Positions 1 through 13,189 of a stretch of 64,000 nt of DNA are shown in pieces. A program made the translations under genes and the position numbers. The notes below the pieces were generated by a model. The model made no database searches, had not been told where the DNA came from, and saw nothing but the letters and a program-made list of their open reading frames with translations. Positions within the stretch are counted from its first letter, which is position 1. The number at the start of each line of letters is the position of its first letter. Source of the DNA: Rhipicephalus microplus (lineage: Eukaryota > Arthropoda > Arachnida > Ixodida > Ixodidae); the NCBI RefSeq assembly GCF_043290135.1, contig NC_134707.1, forward strand, positions 137,455,319 through 137,519,318. The letters run 5' to 3'.

Positions 1-10
1 CGTTTTGGAA

Positions 11-22
11 TGCGCACGCGCA
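11..22 (+). promoter_or_regulatory. Example of NRF-1-type palindromic motif in the monomer
   Basis: TGCGCACGCGCA fits the published NRF-1/alpha-Pal consensus YGCGCAYGCGCR at all twelve positions. The same twelve bases form the right half of every monomer of the typical form and recur through the window, for example at 400-411, 682-693, 43031-43042 and 54049-54060. The wider sequence is a dyad, ATGCGC and GCGCAT around AC. Whether any protein binds is unknown; plants lack NRF-1, and the host is not identified here. Confidence 0.35.
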
Positions 23-300
23 TACTCGTTTTTGAAAGCACATGCGCATACTCGTTTTGGAATAAGCATGCGCATACTCGTTTTTGAACGCGCACACGCA
101 TACTCGTTTTTGAATGCACACACGCATACTCGTTTTTGAATGGGCACGTGCGTACTCGTTTTTGATTGCGCACGCGCATACTCGTTTTTGAATGCACACG
201 CGCATACTCGTTTTGGAATAGGCACGCGCATACTCGTTTTGGAATGCGCACACGCATACTCGTATTTGAATGCACACGCGCGTACTCGTTTTGGATTAGG

Positions 301-306
301 CACGTG
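301..306 (+). promoter_or_regulatory. Example of CACGTG (E-box/G-box) variant monomer
   Basis: Monomers of the form AGGCACGTGCATAC carry the palindrome CACGTG, the core site for bHLH proteins (E-box in animals and fungi, G-box in plants). This form recurs in all four families, often directly after GATTAGG, GCAATAGG or GAAATAGG. It differs from the common AGGCACGCGCA by one C-to-T change at a CpG, so it may be only a decayed CpG. Function is unproven. Confidence 0.3.
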
Positions 307-1082
307 CATACTCGTTTTGAATGCGCACACGCATACTCAAATTTGAATGCATACGCGCATACTCGTTTTGAAACAGGCACGAGCATACTCGTTTTTGAAT
401 GCGCACGCGCATACGCGTTTTTGAACAGGCACACGCGTACTCGTTTTTGAATGCGCACGCGTATACTCGTTTTGAATGCACACGCGCATACTAGGTTTTG
501 AATGCACACGCCCATACTCGTTTTTGAATGCACACGCGCATACTCGTTTTGAACAGGCACACGCGTACTCGTTTTCGAATGCGCACGCGTATACTCGTTT
601 TGAGTGCGCACGCGCATACTCGTTTTTAATGCACACGTGCATACTCGTTTCGGAATACGCACGCGAATACTAATTTTGGAATGCGCACGCGCATACTCGT
701 TTTTGAATGCGCACGCGCGTACTCGTTTTTGAAAGCACATGCGCATACTCGTTTTGGAATAAGCGCGCGCATACTCGTTTTTGAATGCACACGCGCATTC
801 TCGTTTTGGAACAGGCACGCGCATACTCGTTTTTGAAAACGCACACGCATACTCGTATTTGAATGCACACGCGCGTACTCGTTTTGGATTAGGGACGTGC
901 ATACTCGTTTTTGAATGCGCACACGCATACTCGTATTTGAATGCACACGCGCATACTCGTTTTGAAATAGGCACGTGCATACTCGTTTTTGAATGCGCAC
1001 GCGCATACGCGTTTTTGAACAGGCACACGCGTACTCGTTTTTGAATGCGCACGCGTATACTCGTTTTGAATGCACACGCGCA

Positions 1083-4000
1083 TACTAGGTTATGAATGCA
1101 CACGCTCATACTCGTTTTTGAATGCACACGCGCATACTCGTTGTGAATACGCACGCGCGTACTCGTTTTTGATTGCGCACGCGTATACTAGTTTCAGAAT
1201 GCGCACGCGCATACTCGTTTTCGAATAGGCGCGCGCATACTCTTTTTTGATTGCGCACACGCATACTCGTTTTTGAATGCACACGCGCATACTCGTTTCG
1301 GAATACGCAAACGCATACTCGTTTTGGAATGTGCACGCGCATATTCGTTTTGGAATAGGCACGTGCGTACTCGTTTTTGAAAGCGAACGCGCAAACGCGT
1401 GTTTGAGCATGCACACGCGTACTTGTTTATGAATGCGCACGGGTATACTCGTTCTGAATGCACACGCGCATACTCGTTTTTAACGCGCATACTCGTTTTT
1501 GACTGCGCACGTGTATACTCCTTTTGGAATGCGCACGCGCATGCTCGTTTTTGAATAGGCACGCGCGTACTCCTTTTGGAATGCGCACGCGCCTGCTAGT
1601 TTTTGAATGCACACGCGCATACTCGTTTTTGAATGCATACGCGCATACTCGTTACGAAATAGGCACGCGCATATTCGTTTGGGAAGGCGCACGCGCATAC
1701 TCGTTTTTGAATAGGCATGCGCGTACTCGTTTTTGAATGCGCACGCGCATAATTGTTTTTGAATGCACACGCGCATACTTGTTTTGGAATAGGCACGCGC
1801 ATACTCGTTTTTGAATGCGCACAGGCATACTCGTATTTGATTGCGCACGCGCATACTCGTTTTGCAATAGGCACGTGCATACTCGTTTTTGAATGCGCAC
1901 GCGCGTACGCGTTTTTGAACAGGCACATGCCTACTCGTTTTTGAATGCGCACGCGTATACTCGTTTTGAATGCGCACGCGCACACTCGTTTTTGAATGCA
2001 CACGCGCATACTCGTTTCGGAATACGCACGCGCATACTCGTTTTGGAATGCGCACGCGCATACTCGTTTTTGAATGCGCACGCGCGTACTCGTTTTTGAA
2101 AGCACATGCGCATACTCGTTTTGGAATAAGCATGCGCATACTCGTTTTTGAACGCGCACACGCATACTCGTTTTTGAATGCACACACGCATACTCGTTTT
2201 TGAATGGGCACGTGCGTACTCGTTTTTGATTGCGCACGCGCATACTCGTTTTTGAATGCACACGCGCATACTCGTTTTGGAATAGGCACGCGCATACTCG
2301 TTTTGGAATGCGCACACGCATACTCGTATTTGAATGCACACGCGCGTACTCGTTTTGGATTAGGCACGTGCATACTCGTTTTGAATGCGCACACGCATAC
2401 TCAAATTTGAATGCATACGCGCATACTCGTTTTGAAACAGGCACGAGCATACTCGTTTTTGAATGCGCACGCGCATACGCGTTTTTGAACAGGCACACGC
2501 GTACTCGTTTTTGAATGCGCACGCGTATACTCGTTTTGAATGCACACGCGCATACTAGGTTTTGAATGCACACGCCCATACTCGTTTTTGAATGCACACG
2601 CGCATACTCGTTTTGAACAGGCACACGCGTACTCGTTTTTGAATGCGCACGCGTATACTCGTTTTGAATGCACACGCGCATACTAGGTTTTGAATGCACA
2701 CGCCCATACTCGTTTTTGATTGCACACGCGCATACTCGTTTCGGAATACGCACGCGCATACTCGTTTTGTAATGCGCACGCGCATGCTCGTTTTGGAACG
2801 CGAAGCGCATACTCGTTTTTGAATGCGCACGCGCGTACTCTTTTTTGAATTCGCACGCGCATACTCTTTTTGGAATAGGCACGTGCGTACTCGTTTTTGA
2901 ATGCGCACGCACATACTCGTTTTTGAATAGGCACGCGCGTACTCGTTTTTGAATGCACACACGCGTACTCGTTTTGGAATAGGCACGCGCATACTAGTTT
3001 TTGACTGCGCACGTGTATAATCGTTTCGGAATGAGCGCGCGCATGCTCTTTTTGGAATAGGCACGCGCATACTCGTTTTTGAATGCGCACACACATACTC
3101 GTATTTGATTGCGCACGCGCATACTCGTTTTGCAATAGGCACGTGCATACTCGTTTTTGAATGCGCACGCGCATACGCGTTTTTTGAACAGGCACACGCG
3201 TACTCGTTTTTGAATGCGCACGCATATACTCGTTTTGAATGCGCACGCGAATACTCGTTTTTGAATGCACACGCGCATACTCGTTTCGGAATACGCACGC
3301 GCATGCTAATTTTGGAATGCGCACGCGCATACTCGTTTTTGAATGCGCACGCGCGTACTCGTTTTCGAAAGCACATGCGCATACTTGTTTTGGAATAAGC
3401 ACGCGCATACTCGTTTTTGAACGTGCATACTCGTTTTGGAATGCGCACGCGTATACTCGTTTTTGAATAGGCACGCGCGTACTCGTTTTTGATTGCGCAC
3501 GCGCATACTCGTTTTTGAATGCACACGCGCATACTCGTTTTTGAATGGGCACGCGCGTAATCGTTTTTTAATGCGCACGGGCATACTCGTTATTGAATGC
3601 ACACGCGCATACTCGTTTTGGAATAGGCACGCGCATACTCGTTTTTGAATGCGCACACGCATACTCGTATTTGAATGCACACGCGCGTACTGGTTTTGGA
3701 TTAGGCACGTGCATACTCGTTTTTGAATGCGCACACGCATACTCGTATTTGAAGGCACACGCGCATACTCGTTTTGAAACAGGCACGTGCATACTCGTTT
3801 TTGAATGCGCACGCGCATACGCGTTTTTGAACAGGCACACGCGTACTCGTTTTTGAATGCGCACGCGTATACTCGTTCTGAATGCACACGCGCATACTAG
3901 GTTTTGAATGCACACGCCCATACTCGTTTTTGAATGCACAAGCGCATACTCGTTTTGAATAGGCACGCGCGTACTCGTTTTTGAATGCGCACGCGTATAC

Positions 4001-5905
4001 TAGTTTCGGAATGCGCACGCGCATACTCGTTTTCGAATAGGCGCGCGCATACTCGTTTTTGTTTGCGCACACGCATACTCGTTTTTGAATGCACACGCGC
4101 ACACTCGTTTTTGAATGCACACGCGTATACTCGTTTTCGAATAGGCACGCGCATACTCGTTTTTGAATGCACACGCGCATACTCGTTTTTGAATGCACAC
4201 GCACATACTCGTTTGGGAAGGCGCACGCGCATACTCGTTTTTGAATAGGCATGCGCGTAGTCGTTTTTGAATGCGCACGCGCATAATTGTTTTTGAATGC
4301 ACATGCACATACTCGTTTTGGAATAGGCACGCGCATACTCGTTTTTGAATGCGCACACGCATACTCGTATTTGATTGCGCACGCGCTTACTCGTTTTGCA
4401 ATAGGCATGTGCATACTCGTCTTTGAGTGCGCACGCGCATACGCGTTTTTGTACAGGCACACGCGTACTTGTTTTTGAATGCGCACGCGTATACTCGTTT
4501 TGAATGCGCACGCGCATACTCGTTTTTGAATGCACACGCGCATACTCGTTTCGGAATACGCACGCGCATACTCGTTTTGGAATGCGCACGCGCATACTCG
4601 TTTTTGAATGCGCACGCGCATACGCGTTTTTGAACAGGCACACGCGTACTCGTTTTTGAATGCGCACGCGTATACTCGTTTTGAATGCACACGCGCATAC
4701 TAGGTTTTGAATTCACACGTCCATACTCGTTTTTGAATGCACACGCGCATACTCGTTTTGAACAGGCACACGCGTACTCGTTTTTGAATGCGCACGCGTA
4801 TACTCGTTTTGAATACACACGCGCATACCAGGTTTTGAATGCACACGCCCATACTCGTTTTTGAATGCTCACGCGCATACTCGTTTCGGAATACGCACGC
4901 GCATACTCGTTTTGGAATGCGCACGCGCATGCTCGTTTTGGAATGCGAAGCGCATACTCGTTTTTGAATGCGCACGCGCGTGCTCTTTTTTGAATGCGCA
5001 CACGCATACTCGTATTTGATTGCGCACGCGCATACTCGTTTTGCAATAGGCACGTGCATACTCGTTTTTGAATGCGCACGCGCATACGCGTTTTTGAACA
5101 GGCACACGCGTACTCGTTTTTGAATGCGCACGCGTATACTCGTTTTGAATGCGCACGCGAATACTCGTTTTTGAATGCACACGCGCATACTCGTTTCGGA
5201 ATACGACGCGCTTACTAATTTTGGAATGCGCACGCGCATACTCGTTTTTGAATGCGCACGCGCGTACTCGTTTTCGAAAGCACATGCGCATACTTGTTTT
5301 GGAATAAGCACGCGCATACTCGTTTTTAAACGCGCATACTCGTTTTGGAATGCGCACGCGTATATTCGTTTTTGAATAGGCACGCGCGTACTCGTTTTTG
5401 ATTGCGCACGCGCATACTCGTTTTGAATGCGCACGCGCATACTCGTTTTTAATGCACACGTGCATACTCGTTTCGGAATACGCACGCGCATACTAATTTT
5501 GGAATGCGCACGCGCATACTCGTTTTTGAATGCGCACGCGCGTACTCGTTTTTGAAAGCACATGCGCATACTCGTTTTGGAATAAGCACGCGCATACTCG
5601 TTTTTGAATGCACACGCGCATTCTCGTTTTGGAATAGGCACGCGCATACTCGTTTTTGAATGCGCACACGCAAACTCGTATTTGAATGCACACGCGCGTA
5701 CTCGTTTTGGATTAGGGACGTGCATACTCGTTTTTGAATGCGCACACGCATACTCGTATTTGAATGCACACGCGCATACTCGTTTTGAAATAGGCACGTG
5801 CATACTCGTTTTTGAATGCGCACGCGCATACGCGTTTTTGAACAGGCACACGCGTACTCGTTTTTGAATGCGCACGCGTATACTCGTTTTGAATGCACAC
5901 GCGCA
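1083..5905 (+). repeat. Family I higher-order repeat, unit 1 (4,823 bp)
   Basis: The unit starts at the marker monomer beginning TACTAGGTTATG. It matches unit 2 at an offset of 4,823 bp near its start and 4,778 bp from about 1650 onward. The change comes from two local differences. A 19-bp truncated monomer at about 1467, where unit 2 has a 26-bp one, accounts for +7 bp. Two extra monomers at about 1540-1600 account for -52 bp. It also contains a 20-bp truncated monomer ending GAACGTGCA at about 3400-3430 and several 25-bp monomers ending GCGAAGCGCA. Unit 4 shares the 45-bp-longer arrangement, so units 1 and 4 form one subtype. Confidence 0.85.
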
Positions 5906-8900
5906 TACTAGGTTATGAATGCACACGCTCATACTCGTTTTTGAATGCACACGCGCATACTCGTTTTGAATACGCACGCGCGTACTCGTTTTTGATTGCG
6001 CACGCGTATGCTAGTTTGAGAATGCGCACGCGCATACTCGTTTTCGAATAGGCGCGCGCATACTCTTTTTTGATTGCGCACACGCATACTCGTTTTTGAA
6101 TGCACACGCGCATACTCGTTTCGGAATACGCACACGCATACTCGTTTTGGAATGTGCACGCGCATATTCGTTTTGGAATAGGCACGTGCGTACTCGTTTT
6201 TGAAAGCGAACGCGCAAACGCGTGTTTGAGCATGCACACGCGTACTTGTTTATGAATGCGCACGGGTATACTCGTTCTGAATGCACACGCGCATACTCGT
6301 TTTTGAATAGGCACGCGCATACTCGTTTTTGACTGCGCACGTGTATACTCCTTTTGGAATGCGCACGCGCCTGCTCGTTTTTTAATGCACACGCGCATAC
6401 TCGTTTTTGAATGCATACGCGCATACTCGTTACGAAATAGGCACGCGCATATTAGTTTGGGAAGGCGCACGCGCATACTCGTTTTTGAATAGGCATGCGC
6501 GTACTCGTTTTTGAATGCGCACGCGCATAATTGTTTTTGAATGCACACGCGCATACTTGTTTTGGAATAGGCACGCGCATACTCGTTTTTGAATGCGCAC
6601 AGGCATACTCGTATTTGATTGCGCACGCGCATACTCGTTTTGCAATAGGCACGTGCATACTCGTTTTTGAATGCGCACGCGCGTACGCGTTTTTGAACAG
6701 GCACATGCCTACTCGTTTTTGAATGCGCACGCGTATACTCGTTTTGAATGCGCACGCGCACACTCGTTTTTGAATGCACACGCGCATACTCGTTTCGGAA
6801 TACGCACGCGCATACTCGTTTTGGAATGCGCACGCGCATACTCGTTTTTGAATGCGCACGCGCGTACTCGTTTTTGAAAGCACATGCGCATACTCGTTTT
6901 GGAATAAGCATGCGCATACTCGTTTTTGAACGCGCACACGCATACTCGTTTTTGAATGCACACACGCATACTCGTTTTTGAATGGGCACGTGCGTACTCG
7001 TTTTTGATTGCGCACGCGCATACTCGTTTTTGAATGCACACGCGCATACTCGTTTTGGAATAGGCACGCGCATACTCGTTTTGGAATGCGCACACGCATA
7101 CTCGTATTTGAATGCACACGCGCGTACTCGTTTTGGATTAGGCACGTGCATACTCGTTTTGAATGCGCACACGCATACTCAAATTTGAATGCATACGCGC
7201 ATACTCGTTTTGAAACAGGCACGAGCATACTCGTTTTTGAATGCGCACGCGCATACGCGTTTTTGAACAGGCACACGCGTACTCGTTTTTGAATGCGCAC
7301 GCGTATACTCGTTTTGAATGCACACGCGCATACTAGGTTTTGAATGCACACGCCCATACTCGTTTTTGAATGCACACGCGCATACTCGTTTTGAACAGGC
7401 ACACGCGTACTCGTTTTTGAATGCGCACGCGTATACTCGTTTTGAATGCACACGCGCATACTAGGTTTTGAATGCACACGCCCATACTCGTTTTTGATTG
7501 CACACGCGCATACTCGTTTCGGAATACGCACGCGCATACTCGTTTTGTAATGCGCACGCGCATGCTCGTTTTGGAACGCGAAGCGCATACTCGTTTTTGA
7601 ATGCGCACGCGCGTACTCTTTTTTGAATTCGCACGCGCATACTCTTTTTGGAATAGGCACGTGCGTACTCGTTTTTGAATGCGCACGCACATACTCGTTT
7701 TTGAATAGGCACGCGCGTACTCGTTTTTGAATGCACACACGCGTACTCGTTTTGGAATAGGCACGCGCATACTAGTTTTTGACTGCGCACGTGTATAATC
7801 GTTTCGGAATGAGCGCGCGCATGCTCTTTTTGGAATAGGCACGCGCATACTCGTTTTTGAATGCGCACACACATACTCGTATTTGATTGCGCACGCGCAT
7901 ACTCGTTTTGCAATAGGCACGTGCATACTCGTTTTTGAATGCGCACGCGCATACGCGTTTTTTGAACAGGCACACGCGTACTCGTTTTTGAATGCGCACG
8001 CATATACTCGTTTTGAATGCGCACGCGAATACTCGTTTTTGAATGCACACGCGCATACTCGTTTCGGAATACGCACGCGCATGCTAATTTTGGAATGCGC
8101 ACGCGCATACTCGTTTTTGAATGCGCACGCGCGTACTCGTTTTCGAAAGCACATGCGCATACTTGTTTTGGAATAAGCACGCGCATACTCGTTTTTGAAC
8201 GTGCATACTCGTTTTGGAATGCGCACGCGTATACTCGTTTTTGAATAGGCACGCGCGTACTCGTTTTTGATTGCGCACGCGCATACTCGTTTTTGAATGC
8301 ACACGCGCATACTCGTTTTTGAATGGGCACGCGCGTTATCGTTTTTTAATGCGCACGGGCATACTCGTTATTGAATGCACACGCGCATACTCGTTTTGGA
8401 ATAGGCACGCGCATACTCGTTTTTGAATGCGCACACGCATACTCGTATTTGAATGCACACGCGCGTACTGGTTTTGGATTAGGCACGTGCATACTCGTTT
8501 TTGAATGCGCACACGCATACTCGTATTTGAAGGCACACGCGCATACTCGTTTTGAAACAGGCACGTGCATACTCGTTTTTGAATGCGCACGCGCATACGC
8601 GTTTTTGAACAGGCACACGCGTACTCGTTTTTGAATGCGCACGCGTATACTCGTTCTGAATGCACACGCGCATACTAGGTTTTGAATGCACACGCCCATA
8701 CTCGTTTTTGAATGCACAAGCGCATACTCGTTTTGAATAGGCACGCGCGTACTCGTTTTTGAATGCGCACGCGTATACTAGTTTCGGAATGCGCACGCGC
8801 ATACTCGTTTTCGAATAGGCGCGCGCATACTCGTTTTTGTTTGCGCACACGCATACTCGTTTTTGAATGCACACGCGCACACTCGTTTTTGAATGCACAC

Positions 8901-10683
8901 GCGTATACTCGTTTTCGAATAGGCACGCGCATACTCGTTTTTGAATGCACACGCGCATACTCGTTTTTGAATGCACACGCACATACTGGTTTGGGAAGGC
9001 GCACGCGCATACTCGTTTTTGAATAGGCATGCGCGTAGTCGTTTTTGAATGCGCACGCGCATAATTGTTTTTGAATGCACATGCACATACTCGTTTTGGA
9101 ATAGGCACGCGCATACTCGTTTTTGAATGCGCACACGCATACTCGTATTTGATTGCGCACGCGCTTACTCGTTTTGCAATAGGCATGTGCATACTCGTCT
9201 TTGAGTGCGCACGCGCATACGCGTTTTTGTACAGGCACACGCGTACTTGTTTTTGAATGCGCACGCGTATACTCGTTTTGAATGCGCACGCGCATACTCG
9301 TTTTTGAATGCACACGCGCATACTCGTTTCGGAATACGCACGCGCATACTCGTTTTGGAATGCGCACGCGCATACTCGTTTTTGAATGCGCACGCGCATA
9401 CGCGTTTTTGAACAGGCACACGCGTACTCGTTTTTGAATGCGCACGCGTATACTCGTTTTGAATGCACACGCGCATACTAGGTTTTGAATTCACACGTCC
9501 ATACTCGTTTTTGAATGCACACGCGCATACTCGTTTTGAACAGGCACACGCGTACTCGTTTTTGAATGCGCACGCGTATACTCGTTTTGAATACACACGC
9601 GCATACCAGGTTTTGAATGCACACGCCCATACTCGTTTTTGAATGCTCACGCGCATACTCGTTTCGGAATACGCACGCGCATACTCGTTTTGGAATGCGC
9701 ACGCGCATGCTCGTTTTGGAATGCGAAGCGCATACTCGTTTTTGAATGCGCACGCGCGTGCTCTTTTTTGAATGCGCACACGCATACTCGTATTTGATTG
9801 CGCACGCGCATACTCGTTTTGCAATAGGCACGTGCATACTCGTTTTTGAATGCGCACGCGCATACGCGTTTTTGAACAGGCACACGCGTACTCGTTTTTG
9901 AATGCGCACGCGTATACTCGTTTTGAATGCGCACGCGAATACTCGTTTTTGAATGCACACGCGCATACTCGTTTCGGAATACGACGCGCTTACTAATTTT
10001 GGAATGCGCACGCGCATACTCGTTTTTGAATGCGCACGCGCGTACTCGTTTTCGAAAGCACATGCGCATACTTGTTTTGGAATAAGCACGCGCATACTCG
10101 TTTTTAAACGCGCATACTCGTTTTGGAATGCGCACGCGTATATTCGTTTTTGAATAGGCACGCGCGTACTCGTTTTTGATTGCGCACGCGCATACTCGTT
10201 TTGAATGCGCACGCGCATACTCGTTTTTAATGCACACGTGCATACTCGTTTCGGAATACGCACGCGCATACTAATTTTGGAATGCGCACGCGCATACTCG
10301 TTTTTGAATGCGCACGCGCGTACTCGTTTTTGAAAGCACATGCGCATACTCGTTTTGGAATAAGCACGCGCATACTCGTTTTTGAATGCACACGCGCATT
10401 CTCGTTTTGGAATAGGCACGCGCATACTCGTTTTTGAATGCGCACACGCAAACTCGTATTTGAATGCACACGCGCGTACTCGTTTTGGATTAGGGACGTG
10501 CATACTCGTTTTTGAATGCGCACACGCATACTCGTATTTGAATGCACACGCGCATACTCGTTTTGAAATAGGCACGTGCATACTCGTTTTTGAATGCGCA
10601 CGCGCATACGCGTTTTTGAACAGGCACACGCGTACTCGTTTTTGAATGCGCACGCGTATACTCGTTTTGAATGCACACGCGCA
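5906..10683 (+). repeat. Family I higher-order repeat, unit 2 (4,778 bp)
   Basis: This is a complete unit between TACTAGGTTATG markers. It matches unit 1 over almost its whole length with few substitutions, for example TACTGG for TACTCG near 8986 and GTTATCG for GTAATCG near 8335. Its first part continues into unit 3 at a constant offset of 4,778 bp to about 12.1 kb. The first 1.1 kb, about 5906-7000, carries the subtype found in units 3 and 5, lacking the two extra monomers of units 1 and 4. A neighbouring copy this similar implies recent amplification by unequal exchange or a related process. Confidence 0.85.
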
Positions 10684-13189
10684 TACTAGGTTATGAATGC
10701 ACACGCTCATACTCGTTTTTGAATGCACACGCGCATACTCGTTTTGAATACGCACGCGCGTACTCGTTTTTGATTGCGCACGCGTATGCTAGTTTGAGAA
10801 TGCGCACGCGCATACTCGTTTTCGAATAGGCGCGCGCATACTCTTTTTTGATTGCGCACACGCATACTCGTTTTTGAATGCACACGCGCATACTCGTTTC
10901 GGAATACGCACACGCATACTCGTTTTGGAATGTGCACGCGCATATTCGTTTTGGAATAGGCACGTGCGTACTCGTTTTTGAAAGCGAACGCGCAAACGCG
11001 TGTTTGAGCATGCACACGCGTACTTGTTTATGAATGCGCACGGGTATACTCGTTCTGAATGCACACGCGCATACTCGTTTTTGAATAGGCACGCGCATAC
11101 TCGTTTTTGACTGCGCACGTGTATACTCCTTTTGGAATGCGCACGCGCCTGCTCGTTTTTTAATGCACACGCGCATACTCGTTTTTGAATGCATACGCGC
11201 ATACTCGTTACGAAATAGGCACGCGCATATTAGTTTGGGAAGGCGCACGCGCATACTCGTTTTTGAATAGGCATGCGCGTACTCGTTTTTGAATGCGCAC
11301 GCGCATAATTGTTTTTGAATGCACACGCGCATACTTGTTTTGGAATAGGCACGCGCATACTCGTTTTTGAATGCGCACAGGCATACTCGTATTTGATTGC
11401 GCACGCGCATACTCGTTTTGCAATAGGCACGTGCATACTCGTTTTTGAATGCGCACGCGCGTACGCGTTTTTGAACAGGCACATGCCTACTCGTTTTTGA
11501 ATGCGCACGCGTATACTCGTTTTGAATGCGCACGCGCACACTCGTTTTTGAATGCACACGCGCATACTCGTTTCGGAATACGCACGCGCATACTCGTTTT
11601 GGAATGCGCACGCGCATACTCGTTTTTGAATGCGCACGCGCGTACTCGTTTTTGAAAGCACATGCGCATACTCGTTTTGGAATAAGCATGCGCATACTCG
11701 TTTTTGAACGCGCACACGCATACTCGTTTTTGAATGCACCCACGCATACTCGTTTTTGAATGGGCACGTGCGTACTCGTTTTTGATTGCGCACGCGCATA
11801 ATCGTTTTTGAATGCACACGCGCATACTCGTTTTGGAATAGGCACGCGCATACTCGTTTTTGAATGCGCACACGCATACTCGTATTTGAATGCACACGCG
11901 CGTACTCGTTTTGGATTAGGCACGTGCATACTCGTTTTTGAATGCGCACACGCATACTCAAATTTGAATGCATACGCGCAAACTCGTTTTGAAACAGGCA
12001 CGTGCATACTCGTTTTTGAATGCGCACGCGCATACGCGTTTTTGAACAGGCACACGCGTACTCGTTTTTGAATGCGCACGCGTACACTCGTTTTGAATGC
12101 ACACGCGCATACTAGGTTTTGAATGCACACGCCCATACTCGTTTTTGAATGCACACGCGCATACTCGTTTTGAACAGGCACACGCGTACTCGTTTTTGAA
12201 TGCGCACGCGTATACTCGTTTTGAATGCACACGCGCATACTAGGTTTTGAATGCACACGCCCATACTCGTTTTTGAATGCACACGCGCATACTCGTTTCG
12301 GAATACGCACGCGCATACTCGTTTTGGAACGCGAAGCGCATACTCGTTTTTGAATGCGCACGCGCGTACTCTTTTTTGAATTCGCACGCGCATACTCTTT
12401 TTGGAATAGGCACGTGCGTACTCGTTTTTGAATGCGCACGCACATACTCGTTTTTGAATGCGCACACACATACTCGTATTTGATTGCGCACGCGCATACT
12501 CGTTTTGCAATAGGCACGTGCATACTCGTTTTTGAATGCGCACGCGCATACGCGTTTTTGAACAGACACACGCGTACTCGTTTTTGAATGCGCACGCATA
12601 TACTCGTTTTGAATGCGCACGCGAATACTCGTTTTTGAATGCACACGCGCACACTCGTTTCGGAATACGCACGCGCATACTAATTTTGGAATGCGCACGC
12701 GCATACTCGTTTTTGAATGCGCACGCGCGTACTCGTTTTCGAAAGCACATGCGCATACTTGTTTTGGAATAAGCACGCGCATACTCGTTTTTGAACGTGC
12801 ATACTCGTTTTGGAATGCGCACGCGTATAGTCGTTTTTGAATAGGCACGCGCGTACTCGTTTTTGATTGCGCACGCGCATACTCGTTTTTGAATGCACAC
12901 GCGCATTCTCGTTTTGGAATAGGCACGCGCATACTCGTTTTTGAATGCGCACACGCATACTCGTATTTGAATGCACACGCGCGTACTCGTTTTGGATTAG
13001 GGACGTGCATACTCGTTTTTGAATGCGGACACGCATACTCGTATTTGAATGCACACGCGCATACTCGTTTTGAAATAGGCACGTGCATACTCGTTTTTGA
13101 ATGCGCACGCGCATACGCGTTTTTGAACAGGCACACGCGTACTCGTTTTTGATGCGCACGCGTATACTCGTTTTGAATGCACACGCGCA
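10684..13189 (+). repeat. Family I higher-order repeat, unit 3, internally deleted (2,506 bp)
   Basis: The unit starts with the TACTAGGTTATG marker and follows unit 2 at offset 4,778 for about 1.4 kb. It then loses single monomers and short runs near 12.32 and 12.46 kb, follows the part of unit 2 around 8017-8270, and near 12.88 kb jumps to sequence matching about 10.38 kb. About 2.1 kb present in units 1 and 2 is missing at that last jump. The end of the unit is normal and runs into the next marker at 13190. The simplest reading is an in-register deletion between misaligned monomers. Confidence 0.8.

Larger units (their letters stand above)
1..1082 (+). repeat. Partial family I unit at the left edge
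   Basis: This is satellite preceding the first complete family I unit. About 25-576 matches about 2089-2640 at an offset of 2,064 bp. The match stops where the left copy goes on to GAGTGCGCACGC while the right copy goes on to a TACTAGG monomer. The stretch from about 626 to 1082 matches 5449-5905 and 10227-10683, which places it as the tail of a 4.8-kb unit whose head lies outside the window. The 2,064-bp offset differs from the 4.8-kb period, so the left edge is itself rearranged. Confidence 0.8.
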
